NCBI RefSeq assembly: GCF_012272815.1
Contig: NZ_JAAWWL010000002.1
Coordinates: 1,580,280 to 1,644,279 of the forward strand
Direction: 5' to 3'
Source: Croceivirga thetidis
Lineage (GTDB): Bacteria; Bacteroidota; Bacteroidia; Flavobacteriales; Flavobacteriaceae
DNA length: 64,000 nt
Below the pieces are notes generated by a model. The model had not been told where the DNA came from and ran no database searches. It saw nothing but the letters and a program-made list of their open reading frames with translations. This document shows positions 19,577 to 27,926 of this stretch, piece by piece. Position numbers and translations under genes: made by a program. Each line of letters opens with the position of its first letter. Within the stretch, counting starts at the first letter, position 1.

Positions 19577-20275
19577 TTAAATAATACCTTCGTCTGCGAA
19601 GCTAAAATATGCCTTTTGGGTAATTATCAAATGGTCAAGCACTTTGATGTCAAGTACTTCGGCCGCGGTTTTAAGTTTATGTGTTAGTTGCTTATCTGCT
19701 TGACTTGGTTTTAGAGCACTTGAAGGATGGTTGTGCGCCAGAATCAATCCTACAGCACCGTGTTCCAGTGCTTGTTTCATTACCAAACGCACATCTACCA
19801 AAGTACCTGTTATGCCTCCTTTACTGAGTTGTTCCTTAAATAGTATTTTGTTGGAATTGTTTAAATAAATTATCCAAAATTCTTCGTGCGGCAGTTCCCC
19901 TAGAATAGGCTGTAGTAGCTCAAAAGCATCCCTACTGCTTGATATTTTCTTGACATTTGCAATCTCTTCACCTCTTCTTCTACGGCCAACTTCAAGCGCT
20001 GCTGCTATACCAATCGCCTTTGCTTCGCCTATGCCCTTGAATTTCATGAGTTGGTTAATAGATAGTTTGCCAAGCTCATTTAGGTTGTTGCCAACTGATG
20101 CAAGAATACGCTTGCTCAATTGTACTGCACTTTCATCACGATTGCCAGAACCAATTAAAATCGCAATTAATTCTGCATCGGACAGCACCGCCCTACCCTT
20201 GTGTAATAACTTTTCTCTTGGCCTATCGTCGTTGGCCCAGTTTTTAATGGAAAGTTTGGAATGGTTTTCTTCCAT
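19577..20275 (-). CDS. radC: RadC-family JAB/MPN-domain protein
   Basis: 232 residues. The N-terminal helix-hairpin-helix region (about 1-95, with LMKFKGIGEAKAIGIAAALEVGRR) is followed by the JAMM metallo-domain: the EHGAVGLILAHNHPSSALKPSQAD segment supplies the HxH and Asp zinc ligands, with an upstream Glu in ELPHEEFW. Named RadC for historical reasons; a repair role is not established for the family. A near-match -7 box TATCTTTA lies just before the gene (20280-20287, minus strand). Confidence 0.92.
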   Translation of the reverse strand: MEENHSKLSIKNWANDDRPREKLLHKGRAVLSDAELIAILIGSGNRDESAVQLSKRILASVGNNLNELGKLSINQLMKFKGIGEAKAIGIAAALEVGRRRRGEEIANVKKISSSRDAFELLQPILGELPHEEFWIIYLNNSNKILFKEQLSKGGITGTLVDVRLVMKQALEHGAVGLILAHNHPSSALKPSQADKQLTHKLKTAAEVLDIKVLDHLIITQKAYFSFADEGII

Positions 20276-20352
20276 TTTCTAAAGATAAGCGGATTGAATG
20301 ATTTTCAGTTCTTTAGGTGAATTTGTAATTTGAAGAAAATAACAAGCTTACC

Positions 20353-20802
20353 ATGAAATCAATATTCGAGCAAAAGACCTATGAAGAAATTCTAAATCGT
20401 CTCCATACTATAAACGCAGAAAACACACCTAACTGGGGTAAAATGAATGCCGGTCAAATGATGCGGCATTGTCAGTTTCCATTTGAGACCGCTTTGGGCA
20501 AAAAACAACTGGACAAACCAAACTTTCTGATGCGACTCTTAATGAAGTCTTTCAAAAAAAGTATGTATAATGACAAGGAATGGCGCAAAAACCAACCAAC
20601 TCCAAAAGCATTTCAAGTAAGTGACCAACAAGATTTTGATAAGGAAAAACAAAATTTACTTGGCTTGATAAATGAGTTTTACGCTACTAGAGATGTTAAA
20701 GAAAGGGAAGCTCATCCTGCGTTCGGACATTTTACGTATAATCAATGGGGACAAATGCAATACAAACATCTTGACCATCACCTTAGACAATTTGGTGCTT
20801 AA
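20353..20802 (+). CDS. DUF1569 (DinB-like) protein
   Basis: 149 residues, cytoplasmic. The pattern NWGKMNAGQMMRHCQFPFETALGK near the N-terminus and HPAFGHFTYNQWGQMQYKHLDHHLRQFGA at the end are the conserved ends of DUF1569 proteins, a DinB-like four-helix fold. The three His (in MRHC, YKHLDHH) could bind a metal as in DinB proteins. Molecular function unknown. Its stop abuts the stop of the convergent small gene (20803). Confidence 0.85.
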   Translation: MKSIFEQKTYEEILNRLHTINAENTPNWGKMNAGQMMRHCQFPFETALGKKQLDKPNFLMRLLMKSFKKSMYNDKEWRKNQPTPKAFQVSDQQDFDKEKQNLLGLINEFYATRDVKEREAHPAFGHFTYNQWGQMQYKHLDHHLRQFGA

Positions 20803-21033
20803 TCAGTTTGCCAAATCCTCTTCATCATTCTCAACAACCTGCTGTTCTATTCTTGCACGCGTATCATTTATACTCCGTTCCTCTTCCATAACAATATTCG
20901 AAACCCCAATCATAATGGCCATTAGTACCATAGTCAAAAGTTGCTTAATGGCGTTTAGAAAATTTTTATTTGAAGGTTTGAAAGACACGAAACTAGCAGT
21001 ACAAAATGTGTGCCTTCCGTTCTTATCTGACAA
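20803..21033 (-). CDS. Small predicted membrane protein with TTG start
   Basis: 76 residues, starting at TTG (21033), 12 bases after the mpl stop; no in-frame ATG or GTG lies upstream before the mpl stop. One hydrophobic segment (about 31-47, LLTMVLMAIMIGVSNIV) follows a basic stretch (KPSNKNFLNAIKQ), and the tail is acidic (ENDEEDLAN), giving an N-in, C-out single-pass topology. Co-directional with mpl and probably translated from its mRNA. No family recognised; the non-ATG start makes the exact N-terminus uncertain. Confidence 0.5.
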   Translation of the reverse strand: MSDKNGRHTFCTASFVSFKPSNKNFLNAIKQLLTMVLMAIMIGVSNIVMEEERSINDTRARIEQQVVENDEEDLAN

Positions 21034-21045
21034 AAGTTCAGATAC

Positions 21046-22401
21046 TTAAGAAAAAAAGGTCGTCAGCTTTACCATATCCAAACCACCGTAATTTCCGGAA
21101 CTCATCAGTAATAATGCGGTTTCATTAAAATTTCTTGAAAAGAGGAACTCTTGAAATTCTGTTGGATTGGTGTATATCTTTAAATTCTTGTGTTTAAAGG
21201 CATCTCTGATTTGTTCAGTTGTAACCTCTTTCAGGCGTTTGATTTTTACTGCTTCAGGTGAATAAAAAACCACTGCCTCATCTGCAGCTTCTAATGTACC
21301 CTGATACTCATTCAAAAAAACTGCATTTAAACTGCTATAGGTATGCAATTCCAAACAAGCTAATAATTTCTTGTTAGGATATTGTTCTTTTAAGGCCTTG
21401 GTCGTTGCACTAACCTTGCTGGGTGAATGGGCAAAATCCTTAAAAGCTACATTCGCTTTACCTTGTGCCAGTTTTTCCATTCGTTTACTTGCACCTTTAA
21501 AAGTTGAAATGGCTTCGTAGAAATCGACTTCGTCAACACCCATTTGTTGGCAAATCCATTTTGCCCCCATGAGATTGTTCAAATTATGCCTACCAAACAC
21601 TTCCAAGGGCATAAGACCGTCTTCGGTCTCTAAATAGGTAATTCCATTGTCCACAGAATATGATGGCGTTTCATAAGAAAATTTTCGAATTGTATTTTCA
21701 GAAGCCTCGACTACCTTTTTAACTTCGGCATCTTCTTGATTATAAGTTATACTGCCACCTTTCACAATTCCATCAACAAAGATTTTGAATTGTTCAACAT
21801 AGTTTTCATAGGTAGGAAAGACATTGATGTGATCCCAGGCTATACCACTCAGTAAGGCGATATTTGGTCTATACAAATGAAATTTTGGCCTTCTATCAAT
21901 TGGAGAACTTAAATACTCATCGCCTTCCAAAACCATAAAGTCATTTTCATCGGTTAGATGTACCATTCTATCAAAACCATCAAGCTGTGCACCAACCATA
22001 TAATCAACTTGAATATCACAATATTCAAGAACATGTAAAATCATCGAAGTAATCGTGGTTTTACCATGACTACCCCCGATGACTACCCTAGTTTTGTTCT
22101 TGGATTGCTCATAAAGAAATTCAGGATAGGAATATATTTTCAATCCCAACTCCTGAGCTTTTGATAATTCAGGGTTATCGGGTTTGGCGTGCATGCCAAG
22201 GATTACGGCATCTAACTCAGAATTTATTTTTTCAGGAAACCAACCAAACTCTTCGGGCAGTAGGCCTTTAGCAGCTAATCGACTCTTCGAAGGGTCAAAA
22301 ATAATATCGTCGCTTCCCGTAACGGTATAACCTTTGTACTCCAATGCCAACGCCAAATTGTGCATTGCGGCACCACCAATTGCTATAAAATGAATTTTCA
22401 T
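21046..22401 (-). CDS. mpl: Mpl-type Mur ligase (UDP-MurNAc tripeptide ligase)
   Basis: 451 residues. Recycles cell-wall peptide by joining L-Ala-gamma-D-Glu-mesoDAP to UDP-MurNAc with ATP. The N-terminal Rossmann segment IHFIAIGGAAMHNLALAL is Mpl-like (as in MurC). The ATP loop GSHGKTTITSM lies about 109-119. The central segment YLSSPIDRRPKFHLYRPNIALLSGIAWDHINVFP is the Mpl hallmark. The C-terminal domain shows FKDFAHSPSKVSATTKALK. A TAnnTTTG box precedes it (22419-22426, minus strand). Confidence 0.92.
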   Translation of the reverse strand: MKIHFIAIGGAAMHNLALALEYKGYTVTGSDDIIFDPSKSRLAAKGLLPEEFGWFPEKINSELDAVILGMHAKPDNPELSKAQELGLKIYSYPEFLYEQSKNKTRVVIGGSHGKTTITSMILHVLEYCDIQVDYMVGAQLDGFDRMVHLTDENDFMVLEGDEYLSSPIDRRPKFHLYRPNIALLSGIAWDHINVFPTYENYVEQFKIFVDGIVKGGSITYNQEDAEVKKVVEASENTIRKFSYETPSYSVDNGITYLETEDGLMPLEVFGRHNLNNLMGAKWICQQMGVDEVDFYEAISTFKGASKRMEKLAQGKANVAFKDFAHSPSKVSATTKALKEQYPNKKLLACLELHTYSSLNAVFLNEYQGTLEAADEAVVFYSPEAVKIKRLKEVTTEQIRDAFKHKNLKIYTNPTEFQEFLFSRNFNETALLLMSSGNYGGLDMVKLTTFFS

Positions 22402-22418
22402 TTTTATGAATTATCGCC

Positions 22419-22426
22419 CAAAGATA
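22419..22426 (-). promoter_or_regulatory. -7 box for mpl
   Basis: On the minus strand TATCTTTG matches TAnnTTTG exactly; its last base is 18 nt before the mpl ATG, predicting a short leader of about 12 bases. It sits in the divergent space between mpl and the methyltransferase. Confidence 0.45.
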
Positions 22427-22452
22427 GTTTTAAAAATTACTACCTTTTTTCT

Positions 22453-23283
22453 GTGAACGAGAACATCGAAATATTTGAAACAGCTTTTGTTACTGCTGAT
22501 TTTCGAGCATTTAATCCAGAATTGAGCAAAGATACCTTTGCCCATTTATGGCCAAGTAAACGTACCCAAGACTATAGAAACGAATATGTAACCAGCGTTT
22601 CTGAATACGAACCTTTGGCACATTGCCTTCGCAATCGCTTTTTTCTAGATAGGATTTCCTCCCTTTTTAATTCAGGTGAAATTGACCTACTAATCAATTT
22701 TGGTTGCGGATTTAGCATGTACCCATTTCTGCTTTCTGGAGATATGGAACATATCGAAATAGACATGCCCAACTCCATTTTATATAAGAGGGAAAAAGTT
22801 ACAGAGTGGATAAGAAATGGCAAATTACCAAATCGTAAGTTGCACTTTATTGAAGCTAATTTTAATACCGAATATGAGGAAAGCCTGCTACAAAAAATCT
22901 CTTCAATTAAGCAAAATAAAAAGTCATTTATTCTCCTAGAAGGGGTATTGTTCTTTATTGATAGTAATGATACAAATCGACTTTTTCAGTTGTTCTCGAA
23001 AATTCAAAAACAAGGTGAGTTTGTTGGTAGCGTATCATTTCAAAAGGAAATTGAAGAAAGGAGTGCATTTAAGAGGCTCGCAACTTTCACAGAAGAACGT
23101 TTAAATGCCAATGAAAAATTTGAATATCAAACCCTTGAAGACGCTTACTATTCCAATTTGGAAGGTTATGATTTAATTGAACATGAAGACACCTTTAGTT
23201 TAAAAGATAAATATGTTCCAGAAGTAACTGTTACAAAACAAGATGTTCTTGATGAACATATGTATATTTTAAAAAGAATCTAA
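22453..23283 (+). CDS. Leucine-carboxyl-methyltransferase-like SAM methyltransferase
   Basis: 276 residues from GTG 22453. The N-terminal ETAFVTADFRAF and the LxNFGCGFSMYPF motif I (LINFGCGFSMYPFLL, about 74-88), acidic post-I EIDMPNSILYKREKV and ILLEGVLFFID are typical of the LCMT/PPM methyltransferase group. In-frame ATGs at 22360 and 22390 would overlap mpl and its promoter and add a non-conserved N-terminus; GTG 22453 gives the family start. The gene leads a three-gene operon with a cupin and an SDR. Substrate unknown, probably a small molecule. Confidence 0.8.
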   Translation: MNENIEIFETAFVTADFRAFNPELSKDTFAHLWPSKRTQDYRNEYVTSVSEYEPLAHCLRNRFFLDRISSLFNSGEIDLLINFGCGFSMYPFLLSGDMEHIEIDMPNSILYKREKVTEWIRNGKLPNRKLHFIEANFNTEYEESLLQKISSIKQNKKSFILLEGVLFFIDSNDTNRLFQLFSKIQKQGEFVGSVSFQKEIEERSAFKRLATFTEERLNANEKFEYQTLEDAYYSNLEGYDLIEHEDTFSLKDKYVPEVTVTKQDVLDEHMYILKRI

Positions 23284-23284
23284 A

Positions 23285-23596
23285 ATGAATTTAACCGAAA
23301 TCAATTCAAAAGAAATAATGCCTGGCTACCATGGCAAATTGGTACACGGAGACAAAATAAGTTGGGCCTTTTGGACTGTTGAACAAGGGGCCGAGGTCCC
23401 TGAGCACCATCATCACCATGAGCAAATAATGCATGTTGTTGAAGGCGATTTCGAATTTACCCTTGCCGGGAAAACGAAAGTTTATAAAGCTGGTGATGTG
23501 GTGGTAATCCCTTCGAATACACCACATAGTGGCAAAGCATTGACCCCTTGTGAATTAATGGATGTGTTCAGTCCGATTAGAGAAGAATACAAATGA
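23285..23596 (+). CDS. Single-domain cupin protein
   Basis: 103 residues. Motif 1 PEHHHHHEQIMHVVEG supplies metal-binding His and Glu and motif 2 GDVVVIPSNTPHSG supplies the last His, so a metal centre is likely. Starts 1 base after the methyltransferase stop and overlaps the SDR by 4 bases (ATGA), so the three are translationally coupled. It could be an isomerase, dioxygenase or small-ligand binder. Confidence 0.88.
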   Translation: MNLTEINSKEIMPGYHGKLVHGDKISWAFWTVEQGAEVPEHHHHHEQIMHVVEGDFEFTLAGKTKVYKAGDVVVIPSNTPHSGKALTPCELMDVFSPIREEYK

Positions 23597-24378
23597 ACAT
23601 ATCACTAAAAGGAAAAAAAGCCCTTGTCGGAGGGAGCAGCCGTGGTATTGGAAAGGCCATAGCGCAACAACTAGCTGAAAGTGGTGCAAGTGTAACCTTG
23701 CTCTCTCGCAGCGTTGACAAAATGCAAGACATTATTAAAAACCTTCCCAAGACAGAAAATCAAGAACACTCATTCTTACAAGTTGACTTTAGTGATTTTG
23801 AGGCCTACAAGGCAATAATATTTGACTATTTCAAAAACAACACGATAGATATTCTTGTAAATAACACCCAAGGGCCACAAGCAGGTGGTGCATTGGAGAA
23901 GAAAGTTGATGATTATCAAATTGCGTTTGATCTATTATTCAAATCTGTGGTATTCACTACAGAACTTGCCTTGCCACACATGCAGAAAAACAACTGGGGC
24001 CGAATAATTAATGTGGCATCAATCTCGGTTAAAGAACCACTGAACTATTTGGCTTTGTCGAATACCATTAGAGCTGCAGTGGTTACCTGGTCAAAAGGAT
24101 TGGCAATGGATGTCGCCAAGCAAGGCATAACCGTAAATAGTGTATTGACCGGTTATTTTGATACGGAACGAATTGCACAACTGAACGCTAAAAAAGCTGA
24201 AAAGCTGGGAGTCAGCCAGAGCGAGGTGAGGAAGACAATGGAAAGACAAGTGCCAGTTGGTCGTATTGGCAAACCAGAAGAATACGGGTATTTAGTTTCA
24301 TTTTTAGCTTCGGACAAAGCAGCTTATATCAACGGAACAAATATTCCCATTGACGGTGGACTTCTAAAATCACTTTAG
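23593..24378 (+). CDS. SDR-fold protein lacking the YxxxK catalytic motif
   Basis: 261 residues. The Rossmann motif GGSSRGIG (13-20) and a terminal INGTNIPIDGG are normal for the classical SDR family. The active-site stretch reads VASISVKEPLNYLALSNTIRAA (141-162): after Tyr152 the Lys position is Ser156, and the alternative register puts Leu153 and Asn157 there. NNAG is replaced by NNTQGPQAGG. A related SDR subgroup with an S-N-x-x-R-A pattern exists, so this is a subfamily trait and not decay. Role unknown; third gene of the methyltransferase-cupin operon. Confidence 0.85.
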   Translation: MNISLKGKKALVGGSSRGIGKAIAQQLAESGASVTLLSRSVDKMQDIIKNLPKTENQEHSFLQVDFSDFEAYKAIIFDYFKNNTIDILVNNTQGPQAGGALEKKVDDYQIAFDLLFKSVVFTTELALPHMQKNNWGRIINVASISVKEPLNYLALSNTIRAAVVTWSKGLAMDVAKQGITVNSVLTGYFDTERIAQLNAKKAEKLGVSQSEVRKTMERQVPVGRIGKPEEYGYLVSFLASDKAAYINGTNIPIDGGLLKSL

Positions 24379-24516
24379 ACAATTCTAATTTTTCGAAAAA
24401 CGCTCCCTCATTCATTTGGACATTTCGCTCATTAGTACTTCACCTATCCTTTTTCTCGATTTTAAAATCTGATATGCCTGTTTAGTTTGGTCTTATAATC
24501 CTAAAAACCAAATGAT

Positions 24517-25200
24517 ATGAAAACAGCAATTCAAATTAATGTAGATAGGCCATGCGAGGAGAACTTCGCGACTTTTAAAAAAACTGCTGATGGTGGTTTC
24601 TGTCTAAACTGTCAAAAAGAAGTGGTTGATTTTTCAGAAATGTCAAATACCGAAATGTTGACATTTTTAAACTTGGGTTCAAAAAACCTATGCGGTAGAT
24701 TTAAGAGTTCACAACTTGAGAGGCCCATTTCCTTAAGAAGTAAAAGCTTTCTAAGAAAGACCGTAGGTTTCGCCAGTATTTTAGTTATGGCTCTTGGTGC
24801 TAATCCGTCTGCACATGCCCAAACATCTGATGAGAATCCGGCAATAGTTCAGGGCATACAACAAAGCTACATCGTGAAGGGAACCGTTCTGGACGACCAA
24901 GATATTCCTTTAGTAGGTGTAAATGTGGTTTTAAAAAACAGCAATGAAGGGGTTGTAACGGATTTCGATGGAAAGTTTAAGTTTTCTAGAAAACTTAAAG
25001 AGGGTGATGTTTTGGTGTTTAGCTATTTGGGATATGAAACAAAAGAGTATGAAGTAAAATCCTCCGATACTACTGAGATTGACATAACAATTCAATTTGA
25101 ATATTCTGATGTGCTCTTAATGGGCGAGGTTTCCATTGATGAAGTCTATTCTTCAAAAAAGAAAAAAGCAAAAAAGTTCACTTCAATTTTTAGGAAATGA
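24517..25200 (+). CDS. Membrane-anchored protein with Cys-motif head and carboxypeptidase-regulatory-like domain
   Basis: 227 residues. The N-terminal head has Cys13, the pair Cys29-x2-Cys32 and Cys59 in the pattern C-x15-C-x2-C-x26-C within RPCEENFATFKKTADGGFC, VVDFSEMSNTEM and CGRF, resembling a small zinc-binding unit on the cytoplasmic side. One transmembrane segment (about 75-97) follows and the periplasmic part is a CarboxypepD-regulatory-like sandwich (about 117-190) like that at the N-terminus of SusC, ending in a Lys-rich tail. Stop and start overlap (ATGA) with the transglutaminase gene. Role unknown. Confidence 0.85.
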   Translation: MKTAIQINVDRPCEENFATFKKTADGGFCLNCQKEVVDFSEMSNTEMLTFLNLGSKNLCGRFKSSQLERPISLRSKSFLRKTVGFASILVMALGANPSAHAQTSDENPAIVQGIQQSYIVKGTVLDDQDIPLVGVNVVLKNSNEGVVTDFDGKFKFSRKLKEGDVLVFSYLGYETKEYEVKSSDTTEIDITIQFEYSDVLLMGEVSIDEVYSSKKKKAKKFTSIFRK

Positions 25201-26219
25201 AATCACCTTTGATTTTATTTCTCATTTCAAGTATTCTATACTGTCAGCCGACCAAATCTGATGCATTTGATTTCTCGAAGGCTGACAGTATTGCAATTTC
25301 ACATTCAGGAGATGACTTGTATAATCTTCCTAGGTTAGTTTACAATTTGACATTTGATCTTGAAAGCGAACCAGCAAAATTTAGAGCAATCTATTATTGG
25401 GTATGTTCTAACATAAAAAATGATTACAGTTCGTTCAAAAAAACAATTTCAAAAAGAAAGAAATACGACGAGCAAGAGAACAAATTCTTAAAATGGAATA
25501 CGAAATACCTTCCAAAGGTTTTTAAGCGGTTGATAAGCCAAAAAAAAACATCATGCACTGGCTATGCCTACTTAATAAAAGAAATGGCAATTCTCGCAGG
25601 ATTGGAATGTGAACTGGTTAATGGTTTTGCCAAAACTGCAAGTACCCATTTGTCGGCTGAGAGTAAGCCCAACCATTCTTGGAATGCTATTAGGTTGAAT
25701 GGTAGATGGTACTTATGTGATGCTACATGGTCTGCAGGAAAGGTGAAACTTGAAAATAACAACCCTAGTTTTGAGTTCGACTTTTCTGACGGATATTTTT
25801 TATCCCCACCTGAACTCTTTGCTAAAAATCATTATCCCTTGGAAAAGAAATGGCTATTGCTCCAAGAACCTTTTGGCTTTAATGCCTTTTTACAAGGACC
25901 TTTGGTCTATAAAGGGGCTTTTGAAAATGGAATCACTCCTCTTCAACCGGATAAAATGTTTTTAAATGTGCCAACCAAAAAAAACATTGAGTTTGAACTT
26001 GCGGTTAATCCGTTGACAAAAGTTGATTCCTTAGAGTTAGTTTTGGTTTCAGGGGACAAAAAGACAAGGATTAAACCTTTCAACCTTGAGGCTGAAAACA
26101 GAATTGCATTCTCATGTTCTTTTGGTAAAAAAGGGCGCTACGATGTTCATGTAGTCAATGATGAAACCATTATTGCAACCTATGTTGTTGATGTTACTAA
26201 AAACTCATCTTATCCTTAA
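25197..26219 (+). CDS. Transglutaminase-like exported protein
   Basis: 340 residues with a short N-terminal hydrophobic segment (signal or lipoprotein-like, SILYCQPTK; Cys16). The transglutaminase-like core is intact: Cys120 in KKTSCTGYAYL, His160 in KPNHSWNAI and Asp175 in YLCDATWSAG. The C-terminal 110 residues are beta-rich. Such proteins may cross-link or cleave peptide bonds in the periplasm. It overlaps the upstream Cys-motif gene by 4 bases and the convergent response-regulator gene by 23 bases. Confidence 0.86.
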   Translation: MKSPLILFLISSILYCQPTKSDAFDFSKADSIAISHSGDDLYNLPRLVYNLTFDLESEPAKFRAIYYWVCSNIKNDYSSFKKTISKRKKYDEQENKFLKWNTKYLPKVFKRLISQKKTSCTGYAYLIKEMAILAGLECELVNGFAKTASTHLSAESKPNHSWNAIRLNGRWYLCDATWSAGKVKLENNNPSFEFDFSDGYFLSPPELFAKNHYPLEKKWLLLQEPFGFNAFLQGPLVYKGAFENGITPLQPDKMFLNVPTKKNIEFELAVNPLTKVDSLELVLVSGDKKTRIKPFNLEAENRIAFSCSFGKKGRYDVHVVNDETIIATYVVDVTKNSSYP

Positions 26220-26919
26220 AGAGATAAGATTGCCGTCTTGACACTTCAACCTCATCACCATTTTTCATAGTAAGCTTTAGTTTACCGTTGAACCAAGGCA
26301 CAACCTCTGAAATATAATTGGTATTCACTATTTGCTGTCTATTTGCCCTGAAAAAATATTCCTCAGGCAACTTTTCTTCAATTTGATTTAAAGACTTGTA
26401 CAACATGGGTTTTTCATCTGCAAAAAACACCCTTGAATAGTTACCGACAATCTCAAAATGTGAAATTTCACCGATTCGGACCAACCAGCACTTTTCTCCG
26501 TCTTTGATGAATATTTGACTAGAAGAAGTCAGCCGCTTCGCGGCATCACTTTCCTGTTTATCTTCTAGTTTTGCTTTGGCCTTTTCCAAAGCTTGGTCAA
26601 ATCGTTTTTGATTTATGGGCTTTAATAAATAATCCAAAGCATTGTATTCAAACGATTTTATGGCATATTCATCAAAGGCCGTAGTAAAAATGGTTATCGG
26701 TACTTCATCTAGCATTTCAAGTAATTCAAAACCGTCTTTTTCAGGCATATTGATATCTAGAAATAAAATATCAGGTTGTGTGTTCTGAATCAAATCAAAT
26801 CCCTTATCAACATTTTCAGCTTCACCTAACACTTCGACTTCGGTATGTGACTTCAATAACTCTTTAAGTTCGTTCCTGGCCAATCTAGAATCTTCTACAA
26901 TAACTGCACTAACACCCAT
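26197..26919 (-). CDS. LytTR-family response regulator
   Basis: 240 residues from ATG 26919 (an in-frame start at 26946 would add nine residues inside the upstream gene). Receiver domain with Glu9-Asp10, phosphoacceptor Asp55 (FLDINMP) and Lys in YLLKPI (about 105). The C-terminal LytTR DNA-binding domain (about 133-240) has IGEISHFEIVGNYSRVFF and FFRANRQQIVNTNYI. It is read by the LytS-like kinase two genes upstream. The gene overlaps its neighbour by 11 bases and is last in the operon. Confidence 0.93.
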   Translation of the reverse strand: MGVSAVIVEDSRLARNELKELLKSHTEVEVLGEAENVDKGFDLIQNTQPDILFLDINMPEKDGFELLEMLDEVPITIFTTAFDEYAIKSFEYNALDYLLKPINQKRFDQALEKAKAKLEDKQESDAAKRLTSSSQIFIKDGEKCWLVRIGEISHFEIVGNYSRVFFADEKPMLYKSLNQIEEKLPEEYFFRANRQQIVNTNYISEVVPWFNGKLKLTMKNGDEVEVSRRQSYLFKDKMSF

Positions 26920-27919
26920 GAGCTTCCAACCTATTCTTAAATTCAACTTTATTGTCTACAAAAAAAGACAATGTTTTATACGTTTTTTTGGTTCCATAGA
27001 GTCCTACCAAAAATTGCTCGTTTTTTAATCTTATGACAACATTGTGGTCTTCTAAACTACCTAGAAAAGACAATCGACGAAAATCTTCCTCGTTTCCCAA
27101 CTCGTTTGAAGAAAGCGCTATTGATTGAATATCACCAATTGTAATTACAGCTTCATTCATTATTCCATACCGTAAGTATAGTTTGCCTTCAGCTATTTTA
27201 TGTGGTCTATCCAACATTGACTTTGCGAACCCAAATAATTGGATAATCGTGTAAAAACTTAATACACTCAATGCCCAAGCAACAGATTCATTCCACTTTG
27301 AAACCATCAGATGCAAAACATAAGTTTCAACCCCAATTATTACCAAAAGAGCTCCTATCAATGATAATGAGCCGCTGTTCTTATGATAGGTGAATTCATT
27401 TGGGTTAATTGCCCGTTTTTTCCAAAATAAGAAGCCATAATAAAATACTGCTATTTCGGTAGCAATTAAGGAAGCTATTCTGCGCGGAAAAGACTCAGAA
27501 CAAACCTTATATAAAACACCGTAAAAGTCTGCACCTATTCGTTTTGCGCTGTTGAAGGTTTTGCGGAAATTCCATACTTTAAATGCAACCCAAGAAAAAA
27601 TCAGAAATTCAAGTATGGGTAAAACCCATTGCTTAAAAAAAGCCAAATAGAATTGGTTTTCTTCAGGTAGCCAAAAAGACCCCAATAATAATCCAAGAAG
27701 AATTACTAGTAGAATAGTGGTTTTTGGAATTTTTGTTCGCCTTATTGACAAAAAATAAATAAAAGGAATTGTCATCAAGAGGTCAATTGATACTACCAGA
27801 CTCCAGTTACTATAATTCTGGATGCTTGAATTTTGAACTAAAAAGAACAAAACGGTTAGTAGAACCAGTGGCATTCCGAAAATAAAAACCAACCTAGTTA
27901 TAGAGGTCCTAGCTTTCAT
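26909..27919 (-). CDS. Polytopic membrane protein of the LytTR operon
   Basis: 336 residues with about seven or eight hydrophobic segments up to residue 235, then a cytoplasmic C-terminal beta region (about 238-330: GKLYLRYGIMNEAVITIGDIQSIALSS and HNVVIRLKNEQFLVGLYGTKKTY), which resembles a bacterial PH-like fold. No family recognised. It lies between the kinase gene (7-base gap) and the regulator (11-base overlap), so its product is likely part of the signalling or sensing complex. Confidence 0.85.
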   Translation of the reverse strand: MKARTSITRLVFIFGMPLVLLTVLFFLVQNSSIQNYSNWSLVVSIDLLMTIPFIYFLSIRRTKIPKTTILLVILLGLLLGSFWLPEENQFYLAFFKQWVLPILEFLIFSWVAFKVWNFRKTFNSAKRIGADFYGVLYKVCSESFPRRIASLIATEIAVFYYGFLFWKKRAINPNEFTYHKNSGSLSLIGALLVIIGVETYVLHLMVSKWNESVAWALSVLSFYTIIQLFGFAKSMLDRPHKIAEGKLYLRYGIMNEAVITIGDIQSIALSSNELGNEEDFRRLSFLGSLEDHNVVIRLKNEQFLVGLYGTKKTYKTLSFFVDNKVEFKNRLEAHGC

Positions 27920-27926
27920 TAATGCT

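Noticed and set aside
22360-22452. ATG starts at 22360 or 22390 for the methyltransferase
   Set aside because: They would overlap mpl and its -7 box and add an N-terminus with no family pattern; GTG 22453 fits better.
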